Shown here in pieces: positions 1-11,122 of a stretch of DNA of 64,000 nucleotides. Both the position numbers and the translations under genes were made by a program. The stretch's first letter is position 1. Each line of letters starts with the position of its first letter. The DNA is from Staphylococcus ratti (lineage in GTDB: Bacteria; Bacillota; Bacilli; Staphylococcales; Staphylococcaceae): contig NZ_CP086654.1 in NCBI RefSeq assembly GCF_020883535.1, positions 2,232,001 to 2,296,000 on the forward strand. The letters run 5' to 3'. The notes below the pieces were generated by a model. That model searched no databases and was not told the DNA's origin. It saw nothing but the letters and a program-made list of their open reading frames with translations.

Positions 1-1661
<1,661 letters not shown>

Positions 1662-1725
1662 TTCTCACCCTTTTTTGATATACTTCATACTAAGTATATC
1701 TAATTCAACAAAAGGAGCAACTAAA

Positions 1726-2595
1726 ATGATTACTTTAGCGGTTATCGGCCCAGGAGCCGTGGGCACATCGATAGCAATGGCATTGGCCAACACTTCTGTT
1801 CAGGTTGATCTTTTAGGAAAGCGTGATGAAACACTGACCTTTCATGAGTATGCTACGTCTGAACAACATGCTGTTTCTGTCAAAGCTTTAAAACATACAA
1901 ACACACATTATGATTGGCTTATTGTTGCTGTAAAAACAACACAATTAGATGCGATTTTAGCTGATATAGAACGCTTGTGTCACAAAGAGACGCGCATCAT
2001 TTTAGCGCAAAATGGTTACGGTCAACATGATAAAATCGCGCATCCTTACGTTTATCCTGCTGTCGTCTACATTAGCGGACAAAAAACACATCCCCACGTG
2101 ACACATTTTCGAGACTATCGTCTTCACGTTCAAGAGGATCCTCATACGCGCGCGCTTGCACAAATATTAACTTCATCAAAACTTGAACTGACACTCGAAC
2201 GTAACATTGAACATAACATATGGTATAAGCTCCTTGTCAATCTTGGTATTAATACTGTGACCGCTTTAGGACGCGATACTTCAAAAGTATTAAAGTATCC
2301 CTCAATGGCACAACTTTGCCGTAACTTAATAGATGAAGGCCTTCGTGTTGCTCAAGCAGACGGCTTACAATTCGAACCATCACTAACAGATGATATCATG
2401 ACAATTTACAAAGGCTATCCCGAAGATATGGGAACGAGTATGTATTACGACCTTACCCATCAAAAACCATTAGAAATTGATGCGATACAAGGGTACATTC
2501 AAAAGCGCGCCCAAGTTCATCACATTGCTACACCTCATTTAGACACCGCCTTAGCCTTACTTCTATATGAACATGAAAAAGCACAAACGTCATAA
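1726..2595 (+). CDS. panE: 2-dehydropantoate 2-reductase, PanE family
   Basis: This is a ketopantoate reductase (NADPH-dependent reduction of ketopantoate to pantoate). The start at 1726 is chosen because AAAGGAG precedes it. The 289-residue protein opens with the Rossmann motif GPGAVGTS. The KTTQLD segment near residue 70 and the NLGINTVTAL stretch near residue 180 are typical of the family, and the C-terminal ApbA domain is complete. It is divergent from panB, with about 65 bases between them, so the pathway genes share one intergenic promoter region. A second PanE paralogue elsewhere in the genome is possible, so the symbol is likely but not certain. Confidence 0.88.
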   Translation: MITLAVIGPGAVGTSIAMALANTSVQVDLLGKRDETLTFHEYATSEQHAVSVKALKHTNTHYDWLIVAVKTTQLDAILADIERLCHKETRIILAQNGYGQHDKIAHPYVYPAVVYISGQKTHPHVTHFRDYRLHVQEDPHTRALAQILTSSKLELTLERNIEHNIWYKLLVNLGINTVTALGRDTSKVLKYPSMAQLCRNLIDEGLRVAQADGLQFEPSLTDDIMTIYKGYPEDMGTSMYYDLTHQKPLEIDAIQGYIQKRAQVHHIATPHLDTALALLLYEHEKAQTS

Positions 2596-2620
2596 CTACC
2601 TTGGCGTTTGTGCTTTTTAC
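2577..2620. terminator. Bidirectional intrinsic terminator
   Basis: AAAAGCACAAACG pairs with CGTTTGTGCTTTTT around a short loop. It lies between the convergent panE and the downstream minus-strand gene, and has an A-run on one side and a T-run on the other, so it can serve both. Confidence 0.85.
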
Positions 2621-3174
2621 ATTTTATCTTTTTCATCTGTTTGAATGAATTGTAACTCATAAACGTCGCAATCTTCATGACGATTAAAGTAGTTTATTTT
2701 CCCTTTTAAATACATCGTCTGTGCTTTGCGACTCACGTTATGCTTAAATTGAATTTTAATTTTTAAATTAGATTCATAATCATTATTTTGAACTGTTCGT
2801 TTTAATTCTTTAAATACTTCATCATTCATCGGCAACATATAGCCTTCTTTACTCGGAAGAATACTGACATATTTCTCTTGTAACACATGACCTTTATCGA
2901 TATAAATATCGATCTTTAACTGTTTTGCCGCTCCAGCTCCCATATTATAAAGCTTTAAAAAGCCATCACCTTGCTGATGGTACTCGGTAGTCGTCATATT
3001 TCTAATCGTAAGATGTTCGCCTTGATGCGTCATTAAGATTTGGTTAAAACCTAACGCAGGCAGAAAACTCATTTTCATTTGATACAGCTGTATCGACACT
3101 GAAACAAAATAGAATAATGCCATAATAAATGTCCCAATAGAACCAATGGCAGAAAGTAAATTAATAAGATTCAT
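2617..3174 (-). CDS. Membrane-anchored protein of unknown function
   Basis: I do not recognise this gene. The likely start is the ATG at 3174, preceded by GGGTGGGAG; a longer frame to 3204 lacks a ribosome site. The 185-residue product has one hydrophobic segment (about residues 5-30, LLSAIGSIGTFIMALFYFVSV) followed by a soluble, beta-rich domain with no cysteine or obvious catalytic motif. It reads as a bitopic membrane protein. It is convergent with panE and shares the terminator. No functional inference is possible from its neighbours. Confidence 0.75.
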   Translation of the reverse strand: MNLINLLSAIGSIGTFIMALFYFVSVSIQLYQMKMSFLPALGFNQILMTHQGEHLTIRNMTTTEYHQQGDGFLKLYNMGAGAAKQLKIDIYIDKGHVLQEKYVSILPSKEGYMLPMNDEVFKELKRTVQNNDYESNLKIKIQFKHNVSRKAQTMYLKGKINYFNRHEDCDVYELQFIQTDEKDKM

Positions 3175-3249
3175 CTTCTCCCACCCTTCATATGTGATTA
3201 ACATCTATATGATAATTATTCCTTATGAACGTATAATCAAAACGTCAAA

Positions 3250-3438
3250 TCACACTCTATGTTGACCTAAAAAATCTTTAGGCTTAATCGGATGACATGT
3301 CCACGTTATTAATAAGCCAAATAAAACCGCCCCTAAAACGGTGTTCATCCAATCAAAATGATGACCCACAATCGAAAGTAACATTAACCCAAGAAACCCT
3401 AAAATACTCATACATAACCAACTAATAATAAATTTCAT
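3250..3438 (-). CDS. Small two-helix membrane protein
   Basis: The product is 62 residues with two hydrophobic helices (about 3-24 and 33-50) and a basic, soluble tail ending KPKDFLGQHRV. A GGAAGGGAA ribosome site precedes the ATG. It lies just downstream of the SMR pair and could be co-transcribed with it. Function is unknown. Confidence 0.65.
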   Translation of the reverse strand: MKFIISWLCMSILGFLGLMLLSIVGHHFDWMNTVLGAVLFGLLITWTCHPIKPKDFLGQHRV

Positions 3439-3474
3439 TTTTTCCCTTCCTTTATCAATAAATCATCCAAATGC

Positions 3475-3789
3475 TTAACTTAATAATTTCAAACCTATTG
3501 TGCTCGCAAGAATGACAAATATACATACGAGACGGAATATATTTTTGCTTTCTCCATAAAATACGATGCCGATCAGTGCTCCTCCAACTGCACCAATACC
3601 TGTCCAAACGGCATAACCTGTGCTCATTGGAATTGTATGCAATGCTAGTGACAAAGTTGAAAAACTTAATACAAATGTCACAGCTATTCCTAAAATTGCA
3701 ATTTTTTTCTGGGTTTTGGCGTAAATATTCATAAATACCACGCCTAACATTTCAAATACACCCGCTAAAATTAAAATTAGCCATGCCAT
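3475..3789 (-). CDS. SMR-family guanidinium exporter subunit (YkkD-like)
   Basis: A 104-residue small multidrug resistance protein with four predicted helices. It has the family pattern AWLILILAGVFEMLGVVFM, with a membrane-embedded Glu at residue 13 that couples proton and substrate, and the later GTG-like segment AVWTGIGAVGGALIG. Its ATG directly follows the TAA of the preceding SMR gene with no gap, so the two are coupled and probably form a heterodimer, as YkkC/YkkD do. The guanidine-I riboswitch upstream makes guanidinium the likely substrate; a broader drug range cannot be excluded. Confidence 0.9.
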   Translation of the reverse strand: MAWLILILAGVFEMLGVVFMNIYAKTQKKIAILGIAVTFVLSFSTLSLALHTIPMSTGYAVWTGIGAVGGALIGIVFYGESKNIFRLVCIFVILASTIGLKLLS

Positions 3790-4116
3790 TTACTTCGCCT
3801 CCTCAGTTTCAGTCGTTGCTAATTTCAATCCAATGACACCTAATAACAATACAAAAATGAGCATCAGCTTCATTACATTGAAAGGTTCACCAAAAACTAG
3901 AAAATCTACCAATGTCACACCTGAGGTTCCTAAACCAACAAACGTAGCATATGCTGTACCTACTGGAATCTGTTTGGTCACATTCAGCAATAATATAAAG
4001 CTGAATGTAATGGCGATGACTGTCAGTGCCCATTCCCAAAGGTGTGTCGCATGTGTGAGTCCGATTACCCAAGCCACTTCAAAACATGCACCTATAATGA
4101 GTTTGATCCAATTCAT
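3790..4116 (-). CDS. SMR-family guanidinium exporter subunit (YkkC-like)
   Basis: A 108-residue SMR protein with four helices. It opens MNWIKLIIGACFEVAWVIGL with the essential membrane Glu at residue 13, and carries the conserved AYATFVGLGTSGVTL stretch in helix 3. It is the first gene after the ykkC riboswitch and sits immediately before its partner SMR gene. In known systems, riboswitch-linked SMR proteins export guanidinium with proton antiport; the pairing and leader support that role here. Confidence 0.9.
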   Translation of the reverse strand: MNWIKLIIGACFEVAWVIGLTHATHLWEWALTVIAITFSFILLLNVTKQIPVGTAYATFVGLGTSGVTLVDFLVFGEPFNVMKLMLIFVLLLGVIGLKLATTETEEAK

Positions 4117-4132
4117 CCTCCTACCTCCTTCA

Positions 4133-4270
4133 AAAAAAGAACCTGAGAGACTTATGTATACATAAATCTCCCAGGCTTTTGTCCTTCCGTGTCATGCGAA
4201 CTCACATTCACATGGGTTTTCTCTCGGACCAGTCTATTCGTTCAACTAACGAATACGGAACCCTAGAAAA
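4133..4270 (-). promoter_or_regulatory. Guanidine-I (ykkC) riboswitch with terminator
   Basis: Read on the minus strand, the leader has the ykkC signature in order: CTAGGGTTCCG, then ACTGGTCCGAGAGAAAACCC, then ACGGAAGGACAAAAGCCTGGGAGA. The last part runs into a long hairpin (GCCTGGGAGA pairing with TCTCTCAGG) followed by TTCTTTTTTT, an intrinsic terminator. Known ykkC class I RNAs bind guanidinium and switch the downstream gene on. The SMR pair is therefore expected to be induced by guanidinium. The AGGAGG for the first SMR gene follows the terminator. Confidence 0.93.
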
Positions 4271-4504
4271 CACAATTTGTACTTCCCTATCATTCACTTT
4301 AACTTTCAACGTTCATCATGTTAACATACTTAATTTAAAGTGTAAACGAAAGGAAATTTTTCAAAAAAGAAGTTTTGCACCCTCAAAGTATGCGAACGCT
4401 CTAGATGCCTAATTGTTATTCTTAAAATTACTTTTTACATACAGAGAAAAAGTTAAATAATTTGAGCATTTTTAATTTGTTTCTAATGTTCATGTTTTAT
4501 AATT

Positions 4505-4663
4505 ATTACATGTTAGAAATTGAAAGTTGTTCGAATGTCTATCATTTTCCAAGTTTTGATACAGACAATCCTAATTATTTCAATTTCTAACAGCAATAAA
4601 CCCTCTTAGCACGTGCTATTAGTGTAGGCCGGAACCCCACTTCCGGTCTTTTTTTAATAAGCT
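4505..4663 (+). ncRNA. Candidate small RNA with long-range stem and intrinsic terminator
   Basis: No reading frame fills this 660-base gap. TGTTAGAAATTGAAAG (from 4511) pairs with the inverted copy at about 4579-4593, enclosing about 60 bases. It is followed by a perfect terminator at 4635-4662 (CCGGAA-ccccac-TTCCGG then TCTTTTTTT). A TATAAT-like box lies at 4498-4503, but no strong -35 is visible. The parts fit a free-standing RNA of about 155 bases. I do not recognise it as a named staphylococcal RNA. It could instead be a leader relic. Confidence 0.45.
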
Positions 4664-4865
4664 CGCCTTACTAATATACATTGTTTATGTGCAGTTTTTC
4701 AATCTTTCTCTATGCTTTTTTATTTTTTATCTTATTTTTTGGTTTTTTTAGTGAAACAAAAGCTAAAATAACATAAAATATAACTTTATAGAAAAAACAA
4801 CAATGTTTGTTATGTAAACCATACAGTGACTGGCAAAAACCAGAAATTGATTAGTTATAAAGCTA

Positions 4866-4924
4866 TAAAAAATAGCGATGAAGCACTCTATCATTATAGA
4901 ATGGCTTCACCGCTATTTTTTTAT
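4866..4924. terminator. Terminator of the cnt operon
   Basis: AAATAGCG.TGAAGC pairs with GCTTCA.CGCTATTT, flanked by A- and T-runs. It lies 10 bases beyond the cntE stop and can act in both directions. Between 4664 and 4865 I see only AT-rich, non-coding sequence. Confidence 0.85.
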
Positions 4925-4933
4925 TTATTGGAT

Positions 4934-6124
4934 TTATTTCTCTATAAAACGTGTTCGACGCTCTATACAAAAAAGTGTCGTCGCAACAAGTAAAATACCA
5001 CAAATGAGATACATCATTGCATAGTTTGTTAAGTCAGCAATCGGTCCCATTAACGCTGATCCAAGTGAAACACCTAAATCTGCCGTTGCGATAAATAAAC
5101 CGAGCAACATATTACGCCCGTGCTTCGGTAATTTAAAACTTAAAAACGACGTGAGTGTCGGATAAATGAGCGCTTGAGCAATACCAATCAGCACTGCACT
5201 TATATATAACACAAATGCCCCAACAATATGACCTACACTTATCCCTAACACTGCAATAGTTAATAAACTCATCACTTTCAACATGAATCCTACATGCCAA
5301 CGTCCATCAGAAGGAATATATTGTCGCAAATAAAATCGCGCTAAAACGACAGTAATTGCTTGAATGGCGAGAAAAATACCTGCGTGACCTACGCCATACG
5401 TTTGTGTGTAAAGCACGATGAAAGTCGCGACTGCACCAAAACCGATGGAAGCTACTAACATAACTAGGCCTGCTTTAAATAAAAATTCGTTTTTGAAAAA
5501 CTGTACAAACACTGTCACCGGACCGAATGGTAATGTTTCTTTTTCACGCGTTGGCGTGTCATTTTGAACATTTGTATCTAACGTCGCACTAAAACCAAAG
5601 ACGCCCGTTGTAATCGCAATCACAATCATAGCAATCGCAAAATAGCTCATTTGGTCTAATTGCCATATGCCAACAGCGATAAGTGGTCCGATGATTCCAG
5701 GTATGTATGAGAATAGAGAGTATAGGGAAATACCTTGAGCACGGTCTTCCTCAGGCAAGGCATCGATAATACCAATTTGTAGTGACATAGAGAAAAATGC
5801 TGTACACACCCCTTGCATTACCCGGGAAATGAAGTAACCTTCTAATCCCGTAAAGCCATACATGATGAGTGCAATCCCATTGATCACTAATATCCAGCGC
5901 AATATTTTGATTGGCCCGATATTCGCAATAACATGACCTGCCCACGGACGAAATAACATTGCCGTCAACATGTACGCGCCCATGACAATACCAATCGTTG
6001 TATTGGTTGCACCTAAATCGTGCCCTCTTAACGGAATCATAACGTTAAGAATCGCATTTGCACTAAAGAAAAATAGCGCTAAAATATATAGCCTTAAAAA
6101 AGGCCATGCGAGCGCTCCTTTCAT
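4934..6124 (-). CDS. cntE: Staphylopine exporter CntE (MFS)
   Basis: A 396-residue major facilitator protein with about 12 predicted helices, including an N-terminal domain with the conserved MFRPWAGHVIANIG loop. As the last gene of the staphylopine operon it should export the metallophore after synthesis, as CntE does in S. aureus. It starts 11 bases after the cntF stop and is followed by a strong terminator. The family match alone would only give an MFS transporter; the specific role comes from the gene order. Confidence 0.92.
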   Translation of the reverse strand: MKGALAWPFLRLYILALFFFSANAILNVMIPLRGHDLGATNTTIGIVMGAYMLTAMLFRPWAGHVIANIGPIKILRWILVINGIALIMYGFTGLEGYFISRVMQGVCTAFFSMSLQIGIIDALPEEDRAQGISLYSLFSYIPGIIGPLIAVGIWQLDQMSYFAIAMIVIAITTGVFGFSATLDTNVQNDTPTREKETLPFGPVTVFVQFFKNEFLFKAGLVMLVASIGFGAVATFIVLYTQTYGVGHAGIFLAIQAITVVLARFYLRQYIPSDGRWHVGFMLKVMSLLTIAVLGISVGHIVGAFVLYISAVLIGIAQALIYPTLTSFLSFKLPKHGRNMLLGLFIATADLGVSLGSALMGPIADLTNYAMMYLICGILLVATTLFCIERRTRFIEK

Positions 6125-6135
6125 TACGTCGCCTC

Positions 6136-6876
6136 CTAATATATAAGTTGTTTTTCGAGTAACGCACGCGTATACTCATGTTTTGCATCATGAATTTGAT
6201 GTTTGTCTAAAGTTTCTTGAATCTCGCCATCTTTAAAAATAAATAGGCGATCACAAAGGTAAGTAGCCGCTTGAATATCATGCGTTATAAAAATATAACT
6301 CAACTTGTATTCGTCACGTAAACGGACTAATAAATCTAATATTTGTGTTTGAATGGACATGTCTAAAGCACTAATTGCTTCGTCTAATACTAAATAATCT
6401 GGCTTCGTACTAATTGCCCTTGCAATAGCAACACGTTGCGCTTCACCACCGGACATCATTTGCGGGTAGCGTTTTAAGAAACTTTCATCTAACCCAACCG
6501 CCTCAAGTAACCTCACCATTTCTTGATGTCGCTCTTGCTTAGTTAACTTCAACTGTTGTAAAGGTTCTTTTAATAGTTGCTCGACGTTAAAGTACGGATG
6601 TAATGACGACTTGTAATTTTGAAATACCGCACTCAACCGACCTTTTCTTACATCACGTTTGCAAACGCACTGTTCATCAATTTCAACTCGTCCACTATCA
6701 GGTTTTTCGATGCCTAAAACCATACGTCCGAGTGTGGATTTCCCACTTCCACTCTCTCCAATAATGCCAAGGCTCTCACCTTTAGTACAAGTAAAACTGA
6801 CACCTTTGACGACTTCTCGATATCGTCGACGCCCTTGATCACGATAAGATTTTTTTACATTTTTTACGACGAGCAT
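6136..6876 (-). CDS. cntF: Staphylopine-metal ABC importer ATPase CntF
   Basis: A 246-residue oligopeptide/nickel-type ABC ATPase. Walker A is GESGSGKST (about residue 40), the signature is MSGGEAQRVAIARA, and Walker B is YLVLDEAISALD. It begins 13 bases inside the end of cntD, which implies translational coupling. With CntD it powers the CntBC permease that brings staphylopine-metal complexes (nickel, cobalt, zinc, others) into the cell. Confidence 0.93.
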   Translation of the reverse strand: MLVVKNVKKSYRDQGRRRYREVVKGVSFTCTKGESLGIIGESGSGKSTLGRMVLGIEKPDSGRVEIDEQCVCKRDVRKGRLSAVFQNYKSSLHPYFNVEQLLKEPLQQLKLTKQERHQEMVRLLEAVGLDESFLKRYPQMMSGGEAQRVAIARAISTKPDYLVLDEAISALDMSIQTQILDLLVRLRDEYKLSYIFITHDIQAATYLCDRLFIFKDGEIQETLDKHQIHDAKHEYTRALLEKQLIY

Positions 6877-7688
6877 GATGTGTCACCTCTTACTTTTTGA
6901 AAATAAGTTGTCAGTTGACTTCGGGCATTCACAAGATATTGTGTGTACGCATGTTTCGGACGATCAAGTACTTCGGCAACCGGGCCATATTCAATCACAT
7001 CGCCATTTTTCATCACTAAAACTTCATCTGCAATATGTTTTACGACAGCCAAATCATGCGAAATAAAAATCATTGCACAGCCAATCGTTTCTTTAATATG
7101 TTGAAATTCTTTTAAAACTTCATATTGTGTGATTACGTCGAGCGCTGTCGTAGGCTCGTCCGCAATGATAAGTTCAGGTTTTAAAGCGAGTGCCATTACA
7201 ATCATCAAACGTTGTAGCATGCCTCCGGACAATTCGTGTGGATAAGCGCGCATAATTCGCTCAAAATCATGCAAGCCTAACATATCAAAATAAGACTTTA
7301 TCAACGTATGTTGTGTTTTTTTATCTTTAATATCATGATGTTTTAAAATCGTCCGCATTTGATGCCCTAAAGTAAATGACGGATTAAAGGCTGTACCCCC
7401 TTGTTGCATAATCATCGCAATATCATTACCACGAATATGTCGCAACTGTGCTTCTGATTGTTCTAACAGTGACACTTCATTAAAACGCGCTTGCCCGCTC
7501 ATTTGAATATTATGGTCATTTAAACCGAGTAACGCTTTACACGTGATCGATTTACCGCTACCGCTTTCCCCGATGATGGCTAAAATTTTGCCTTTTTCAA
7601 GTTGAAATGAACAATGATGGACGAGGACATGATTCGTATTGCTGTCGATTAACGTTAATTTTTGAACATCTAAAAGTGGCTGACTCAT
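6864..7688 (-). CDS. cntD: Staphylopine-metal ABC importer ATPase CntD
   Basis: A 274-residue ABC ATPase of the DppD/OppD type, with Walker [11 protein letters not shown], signature [16 protein letters not shown] and Walker [13 protein letters not shown]. It overlaps the end of cntC by four bases (ATGA), so it is coupled to it. It is the partner ATPase of CntF. The C-terminus lacks a long oligopeptide-binding extension but ends CSS, and length is normal for this branch. Confidence 0.93.
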   Translation of the reverse strand: MSQPLLDVQKLTLIDSNTNHVLVHHCSFQLEKGKILAIIGESGSGKSITCKALLGLNDHNIQMSGQARFNEVSLLEQSEAQLRHIRGNDIAMIMQQGGTAFNPSFTLGHQMRTILKHHDIKDKKTQHTLIKSYFDMLGLHDFERIMRAYPHELSGGMLQRLMIVMALALKPELIIADEPTTALDVITQYEVLKEFQHIKETIGCAMIFISHDLAVVKHIADEVLVMKNGDVIEYGPVAEVLDRPKHAYTQYLVNARSQLTTYFQKVRGDTSCSS

Positions 7689-8551
7689 GAGATCACTCCT
7701 CGTTTCATGCGTTGTCTTGCTTGTTGTTTTGACAATTTAGGATCTACCGCAATTTGAATGGCATCTGATAAAAAGTTAAACGCAAGTACAATAATAATAA
7801 TCGCAATTCCTGGCGCAAACATAAGTTCAGGATGACTGAACATGACTTTTCGTGCTTCATTCATCATCATGCCCCATTCTGCAGTTGGCGCTTTAACACC
7901 CAATCCTAAAAATGAGAATCCTGATATTTGTAATATCATCGACACCATTGAGCTAGACGAAATGACTGCAATATCCGCTAAAGTTAACGGTAAAATATGC
8001 GTCAAAATAATTCGTGTGTGTGATAACCCTATCGCACGCGCAAACTTTACATCATCAGAGTCTCTATATTGCATTACGCTAGTGCGGATAATACGGCAAA
8101 ACCACGCCCAACGCGTAATAATGAATGCGACAAAAATACTTTTTAAGCCGATACCTAGTACACCGATTAATGCTAACGTCATCACATATGTCGGAAAAGA
8201 TAACATAACGTCGCATGCGCGCATTAAGCATTTATCAATCCATTTTCCAAAGTATCCTGCTATAAAGCCTAACAACATTCCGATGCACACAGCGCATAAC
8301 AAAGCGACAAGTACTAGCATTAAACTCGGACGTATCGCAAAAATTAAGCGCGTCAAAATATCTCTGCCTAAGTGATCTGTACCTAACCAATGTGCCCAAG
8401 ACATACCAGCAAATTTATTTTGAATATCTACAGCAGTAGGCGTATAAGGCGTTATTAACGGTGCACAAATACCTAACACTAAATACAGACCAATTACAAA
8501 TAGTGCAACTTTTGCACCACGGTCTTGCCATAATCGTTGAAGTACTACCAT
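7685..8551 (-). CDS. cntC: Staphylopine-metal ABC importer permease CntC
   Basis: A 288-residue DppC-type permease with an N-terminal helix, the OppC_N-like segment, and then the binding-protein-dependent transport domain. The WAHWLGTDHLGRDILTRL motif and the EAA loop (ARAIGLSHTRIILTHILP) that contacts the ATPases are visible. Its ATG directly follows the cntB stop. It forms the membrane channel together with CntB. Confidence 0.93.
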   Translation of the reverse strand: MVVLQRLWQDRGAKVALFVIGLYLVLGICAPLITPYTPTAVDIQNKFAGMSWAHWLGTDHLGRDILTRLIFAIRPSLMLVLVALLCAVCIGMLLGFIAGYFGKWIDKCLMRACDVMLSFPTYVMTLALIGVLGIGLKSIFVAFIITRWAWFCRIIRTSVMQYRDSDDVKFARAIGLSHTRIILTHILPLTLADIAVISSSSMVSMILQISGFSFLGLGVKAPTAEWGMMMNEARKVMFSHPELMFAPGIAIIIIVLAFNFLSDAIQIAVDPKLSKQQARQRMKRGVIS

Positions 8552-9487
8552 TTAATCGCCCTCCCTTAATTTTGGGTTGAGCCACATATTAATGATGTCG
8601 GCAAGTGTATTCAATAAAATAAATAGCACTGAAATAATTAACACGTAAGCTTGAATAATTGGAAAGTCTTGTTCCATGACTGCTTTTACACTTAACTGTC
8701 CCATTCCCGGCCATGCGAAAATATTTTCAATCACCACAGAGCCACCTAATATCAGAGGAATAGACATACAGAAGATAGAAACAACAACTTGCATCGCATT
8801 GCGAATCACTTGTATCACGATTGTTGGAAAACTTACACCCATAGCACGCGCATAAAGTACATAATCTTGATCTAATTGTTGAATCATCGCACTTCTCACA
8901 TTTCTAAAATAAATGCCAATATAACCTAATGAGATGGTTAAAACCGGGAGCACATAACTTTCAGGACCGGTTAGACCCGATGTCGGTAATAAATTCATGT
9001 TTACCGAAACATAAATCATCAAGATCGCCGCTAACCAATAAGAAGGAATTGCTGTTAATACGAAAGCAGTGCTTCGTGTCACACGGTCAAACCATGTGCC
9101 ACGAAACAGTGCTGTTAAAGTGCCTAATACAATTGACATCGTAATAATGACAACGCTCGATACTAGCGTCAATTTTAATGTGTTAAAAAATGCTGGCCAC
9201 ATACGTGTGCTCACTTCATCCCCTGTGACGAAACTTTGCCCAAACTTAAATTGTAGTGCTTGTTTTAACCACTCCCAATATTGCACAAGAAATGGCGCGT
9301 CTAAGCCATATTTTGCTCGCGTTTCTTCAATCAAGCTCTGTGTAATATTCGGAACTTCTTGCGCATGCAAAATAACAACGGCTGGATCTTCATCAGAGAG
9401 TCGCGTCAATGCAAAAGTTAAAAAGCTAATGACTATGAGAAGCGGCAGGGTCAGTAATAAACGTTTAACGATACTGTATCCCATCAT
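8552..9487 (-). CDS. cntB: Staphylopine-metal ABC importer permease CntB
   Basis: A 311-residue DppB-type permease with the N-terminal helix LLLTLPLLIVISFLTFAL, about six helices and the EAA loop YARAMGVSFPTIVIQVIRNA. A second in-frame ATG follows the first, so the start may be one codon later; the GGAGTGACATG context allows both. It lies 8 bases after cntA in the same operon. Confidence 0.93.
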   Translation of the reverse strand: MMGYSIVKRLLLTLPLLIVISFLTFALTRLSDEDPAVVILHAQEVPNITQSLIEETRAKYGLDAPFLVQYWEWLKQALQFKFGQSFVTGDEVSTRMWPAFFNTLKLTLVSSVVIITMSIVLGTLTALFRGTWFDRVTRSTAFVLTAIPSYWLAAILMIYVSVNMNLLPTSGLTGPESYVLPVLTISLGYIGIYFRNVRSAMIQQLDQDYVLYARAMGVSFPTIVIQVIRNAMQVVVSIFCMSIPLILGGSVVIENIFAWPGMGQLSVKAVMEQDFPIIQAYVLIISVLFILLNTLADIINMWLNPKLREGD

Positions 9488-9495
9488 GTCACTCC

Positions 9496-11094
9496 TTATT
9501 TATAATCCATTTGTTCAAATGGCAACTCATATTGTGATTGCTTAAATGAAATACCTTTTAAATCTTTCGGTGCGATGACTGTCATACCACCATGTGAAAT
9601 CGGTATAAAGATGGCTTCATCATGAACAGTCGATAAAATATCTTGATACTTTGCATCTTGCTCTTTCGCATCTTGTGTTTTTAAAGCTGAATCAATGTTG
9701 GCATATAATGCCGCTTTATTTTCAACACCTGATGTTGCAGATTTATATCCTGTATCTGTTTTAAATGCTGAAATGGTACTTTGTGGATCGTATTGTAAGC
9801 CCCACGTTTGGTTGAATAGTAAATCGTAATCACCTGATGTACGACGCTCTGCCACTTTATCTGACGTTTCACCTACGATGTGTAACTTCATACCAATTTC
9901 TTCAGCTTTTGCTTGGATAAATTCCGCTTCTTGCTTTTGTGAGCTTGAGTTATTGTCATAATACAATTTCATTTCTAACTTTTTACCGTCTTTTTCGCGC
10001 AATTCACCTTGTTTTTTCTGCTTCCATCCTGCTTCATCTAACGTTTTAGCAGCTTGTTTCAAATCAAAGTGACGTGGAGTTAATGCCACATTCGCATGCG
10101 GTACATTTTTTGAGAATAACGTATGGGCAGGTTTTTCTGTTTTATCTAAAATCTTGTCAGAAATACTCTTTTGGTCCACACTTTGCCAAAGCGCTACACG
10201 TACTGCTTTGTCCGCTGCTGGACTTCCTTTTTTACCTGAGTTCGCTACAATCATTTTCGTATTCATTGGCTGACTGCGTTTTAACTGATAATCGTTTGAA
10301 TCTGTCAATTTTTTCACTGCTTCGTTGTCGACATTGTCTGTTCCACGGTCATCCGTAAAAGCAAAGTTCACTTCACCTTTTTGTAATGCTAAGAAAGACG
10401 TTTCACCAGCTGGTAAGACTTTCGCTACAATGCTTTTAAGTTTTGGTTTGCCACCCCAGTAATCTTCATTACGTTCAAACGTGGCACTTTCGTCTTTTTG
10501 ATGATCTTTAAGTTGGTATGGGCCCGTTCCACTAAATGCTTTCAACCCATCTTTCGTACCACCATTTTTAAAGGCTTTTGGTGAGACAAAGACATATGGA
10601 CGTGTCATCGCAAGCTCTTCTAGCGTCGCGTTATAAGGCTCTTTTAATTTTAATACAAACGTATGGTCATCTTTAGCTTCAGTTTTATCAATAATCGTTG
10701 AAAGCTTAATCCATGAATGGAGTGATTGATTGGCTTGAACCGCATCAAAATTCTTTTTCACAGCCTCAGCGTTAAATGGTGTACCGTCGTGAAACTTAAC
10801 GCCTTCTCTTAAATGAAATGTGTACGTTTTACCGTCTTCAGAAACATCCCATGATTTCGCAAGTAATGGTTGAATCCCTTTTTGCGTATTATCGACTAAA
10901 GATTCGTAAACCATACCTTGCGCAGACATAGAACCTCCATAAACATGTGGATTCATATCCCCAATATCTTTAGAAGTGGCATACGTAAGATTTTTCTCCT
11001 CTTTCTTTTGCTCTAATGCTTTTGAGTTCCCACAAGCGGCTAATACGACGAGTGCTGTTAATGCTAAAATAAACCATTTAAATGTCTTTTTCAT
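9496..11094 (-). CDS. cntA: Staphylopine-metal substrate-binding lipoprotein CntA
   Basis: A 532-residue extracellular solute-binding protein (family 5). The signal peptide MKKTFKWFILALTALVVL ends in a clear lipobox LAAC, so it is anchored to the outer face of the membrane. The body shows the family landmarks YESLV, DGKTYTFHLREGVKFHDG and FERNEDYWGG. In S. aureus, CntA captures staphylopine-metal complexes and passes them to CntBC. Position between cntM and cntB fits that role. Confidence 0.95.
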   Translation of the reverse strand: MKKTFKWFILALTALVVLAACGNSKALEQKKEEKNLTYATSKDIGDMNPHVYGGSMSAQGMVYESLVDNTQKGIQPLLAKSWDVSEDGKTYTFHLREGVKFHDGTPFNAEAVKKNFDAVQANQSLHSWIKLSTIIDKTEAKDDHTFVLKLKEPYNATLEELAMTRPYVFVSPKAFKNGGTKDGLKAFSGTGPYQLKDHQKDESATFERNEDYWGGKPKLKSIVAKVLPAGETSFLALQKGEVNFAFTDDRGTDNVDNEAVKKLTDSNDYQLKRSQPMNTKMIVANSGKKGSPAADKAVRVALWQSVDQKSISDKILDKTEKPAHTLFSKNVPHANVALTPRHFDLKQAAKTLDEAGWKQKKQGELREKDGKKLEMKLYYDNNSSSQKQEAEFIQAKAEEIGMKLHIVGETSDKVAERRTSGDYDLLFNQTWGLQYDPQSTISAFKTDTGYKSATSGVENKAALYANIDSALKTQDAKEQDAKYQDILSTVHDEAIFIPISHGGMTVIAPKDLKGISFKQSQYELPFEQMDYK

Positions 11095-11122
11095 AATCTT
11101 TTTCCTTTCATTCCACTTTTCC

